Assembly: GCF_003589745.1 (NCBI RefSeq)
Contig: NZ_CP032364.1
Coordinates: forward strand, 1,054,001-1,118,000
Direction: 5' to 3'
From: Lachnoanaerobaculum umeaense
Lineage (GTDB): Bacteria > Bacillota > Clostridia > Lachnospirales > Lachnospiraceae
DNA: 64,000 nt
The notes under the pieces were generated by a model. That model did not search any database. It saw only the letters and a list, made by a program, of their open reading frames with translations, and was not told the origin of the DNA. Within the stretch, counting starts at the first letter, position 1, and each line of letters starts with the position of its first letter. Both the position numbers and the translations under genes were made by a program. Below are positions 63,089-64,000 of this stretch, piece by piece.

Positions 63089-63406
63089 ATGAATGATCTT
63101 AGAGAAGATATTAATGATTTAATAAAGAAAATACCGGTGCTTATCCTTCAGTTTGGTTCGGATACATGTGGACCCTGCCATGCCATTCGGTATAAGCTGG
63201 AACAGTGGATGAGTGAGCATAAAGAGGTAGAAGCCCGATATGTAGATATAGAAAAAAACATGGAAATCAGTTCACAGATGGGCATTTTCTCCGTACCGAC
63301 TGTACTGGTATATATGGACGGTCAACTTGTTGCACGAGAGAGCGGTTATTTCAGTCTGGATGCACTACTTGGAGATATTGAGCGTTATCTTGAATTGAGG
63401 AAATAA
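63089..63406 (+). CDS. Thioredoxin-family protein
   Basis: A 105-residue thioredoxin fold with active site CGPC at 27-30 (SDTCGPCHAIRYKLEQ) and the cis-Pro loop GIFSVPTVLVYMDGQ. It reduces disulfides in the cytoplasm. AAGAAAGGAA lies before the start, and a TATAAT-like box is in the preceding gap. It is a stand-alone gene. Confidence 0.93.
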   Translation: MNDLREDINDLIKKIPVLILQFGSDTCGPCHAIRYKLEQWMSEHKEVEARYVDIEKNMEISSQMGIFSVPTVLVYMDGQLVARESGYFSLDALLGDIERYLELRK

Positions 63407-63410
63407 GGAT

Positions 63411-63668
63411 GCAGAATTTGAGTTTATTCATCTTTTTGCGGATGGAAATGGGCGTATTGGAAGGATGTGTCATAGCTTATTACTTGGTAAATGGAATGAA
63501 CTGTTTTATTGGCGGCCAATTGAAGAGTTGATACGAAGCAGACAACAAGATTATTATGATTCACTTGGAAAGTCGGACAAAGAAGTTGACAGTTATGCTT
63601 TTGTAGAATTAATACTTGAGATTATACTTACAACTCTTGAAGAGACAGTTGTGGTTGGAGGAATGTAA
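63411..63668 (+). pseudogene. Fic-family protein, C-terminal fragment
   Basis: Opens without a start codon right at FIHLFADGNGRIGRM, the Fic active-site motif HxFxDGNGRxGR (here with L after H), and continues to 63668. The upstream part of the Fic domain is missing: the thioredoxin gene ends only 4 bases before. Shortened translation from later ATGs would lack the active site. It is a truncated remnant of an AMP-transferase or doc-like gene. Confidence 0.8.
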
Positions 63669-63676
63669 GGTGGATT

Positions 63677-64000
63677 ATGGGATTATTCGATTCATTTAAA
63701 AAGAACCAAAAATCAGTTTGGGATAAGTTTATAGAAAAATATAAGCCGGATAAGGATCTTACAAAGCCGTCAGATCATATAATAGGTGCTTGCAGCAGTG
63801 CCGGAGTAAATGAGAAGATCCTTGATTTTATTAAGGAATATGGCTTCGGTAATTATGGAGACGGTATTATAAAGCTTATAGATCCGGAAAAATACATGGA
63901 CAGCTTTTATAGATGGCTTGGAAAAGAAGACTATTCAAGAATTCCTTTTATGATGACAGGCTTTGGTGATTTGTTTTACTTTAGAAATCTTGGTGACGGT
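63677..64000 (+). CDS. GAD-like / DUF1851 (Tdi1-type immunity) protein, 3' end outside window
   Basis: The first 108 residues are MGLFDSFKKNQKSVWDKFIE, then IKEYGFGNYGDGIIKLIDPE, FYRWLG, and FMMTGFGDLFYF. This is the GAD-like plus DUF1851 layout found in immunity proteins for polymorphic toxins and in stand-alone regulators. The gene continues past the window. Its start has AAGGTGG upstream. Confidence 0.7.
   Translation, partial: MGLFDSFKKNQKSVWDKFIEKYKPDKDLTKPSDHIIGACSSAGVNEKILDFIKEYGFGNYGDGIIKLIDPEKYMDSFYRWLGKEDYSRIPFMMTGFGDLFYFRNLGDG

Overview
The window looks like a low-GC Gram-positive anaerobe, most likely a Clostridia/Lachnospiraceae-type genome. This is inferred from AT-rich DNA, strong AGGAGG-type ribosome binding sites, clostridial-style promoters and the gene families present. 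It is mostly accessory DNA: a phage-satellite-like element, a decayed patchwork, two unnamed multi-gene operons, a large rearranged BREX locus, and only a few metabolic genes (metY, an M32 carboxypeptidase, a thioredoxin).

Layout. (1) 1-6696: a compact phage satellite-like module. It has a divergent repressor start, a Cro-like regulator, a small winged-helix protein, a primase-helicase followed by a TGTCCC/GGGACA repeat field (candidate origin), five small genes, a repeat-rich leader, a three-stem structured RNA candidate, a GP20-like scaffold, a major capsid protein and an ArpU/DUF1492-like late regulator. No terminase, portal or tail gene is visible. (2) 6806-16465: truncated and decayed accessory genes (RecG-like ATPase, ICE protein remnant, SPL radical SAM remnant, IS110 and DUF2075 fragments). 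Among them are an intact WYL regulator operon with a repeated operator, a Nudix fusion, a double-TerD protein and an LRR protein. (3) 16956-22446: an operon of Mbeg1-like hydrolase, TPR protein and a 1019-residue WYL protein, closed by a strong terminator. (4) 22613-26516: a tight operon of a Card1/Can2-type nuclease, a Replic_Relax winged-helix protein, a ClpP peptidase and a VirD4-like ATPase without membrane anchor, plus a small acidic protein. I know of no name for this combination, and it is my main candidate for an undescribed system. (5) 26613-29406: metY and an M32 carboxypeptidase.

(6) 29894-57083: a type 1-like BREX locus, brxA-brxB-brxC-pglX ... pglZ. Between pglX and pglZ lies a four-gene module: an AbiEi-like DUF6088 protein, a SNF2-type helicase and two giant Sacsin/HSP90-like GHKL ATPases. 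It is followed by a decayed duplicate of the pglX 3' end. The tail of the locus (DUF6088, helicase start, relBE, pglZ) is duplicated. One pglZ copy is broken and holds a radical SAM gene and a serpin lipoprotein gene; the other is intact. No brxL is seen. A frameshifted unknown gene and a frameshifted zinc-ribbon gene follow pglZ.

(7) 57093-64000: a deleted, fused copy of the DUF3841/esterase pair interrupted by a complete IS1182-family element, a DUF262/DUF1524 (GmrSD-type) gene on the minus strand, the intact DUF3841 and esterase genes, a thioredoxin, a Fic fragment and the start of a GAD-like/DUF1851 gene. The duplicated fragments and remnants mark this as a defence island that has been repeatedly rearranged by recombination and IS activity.
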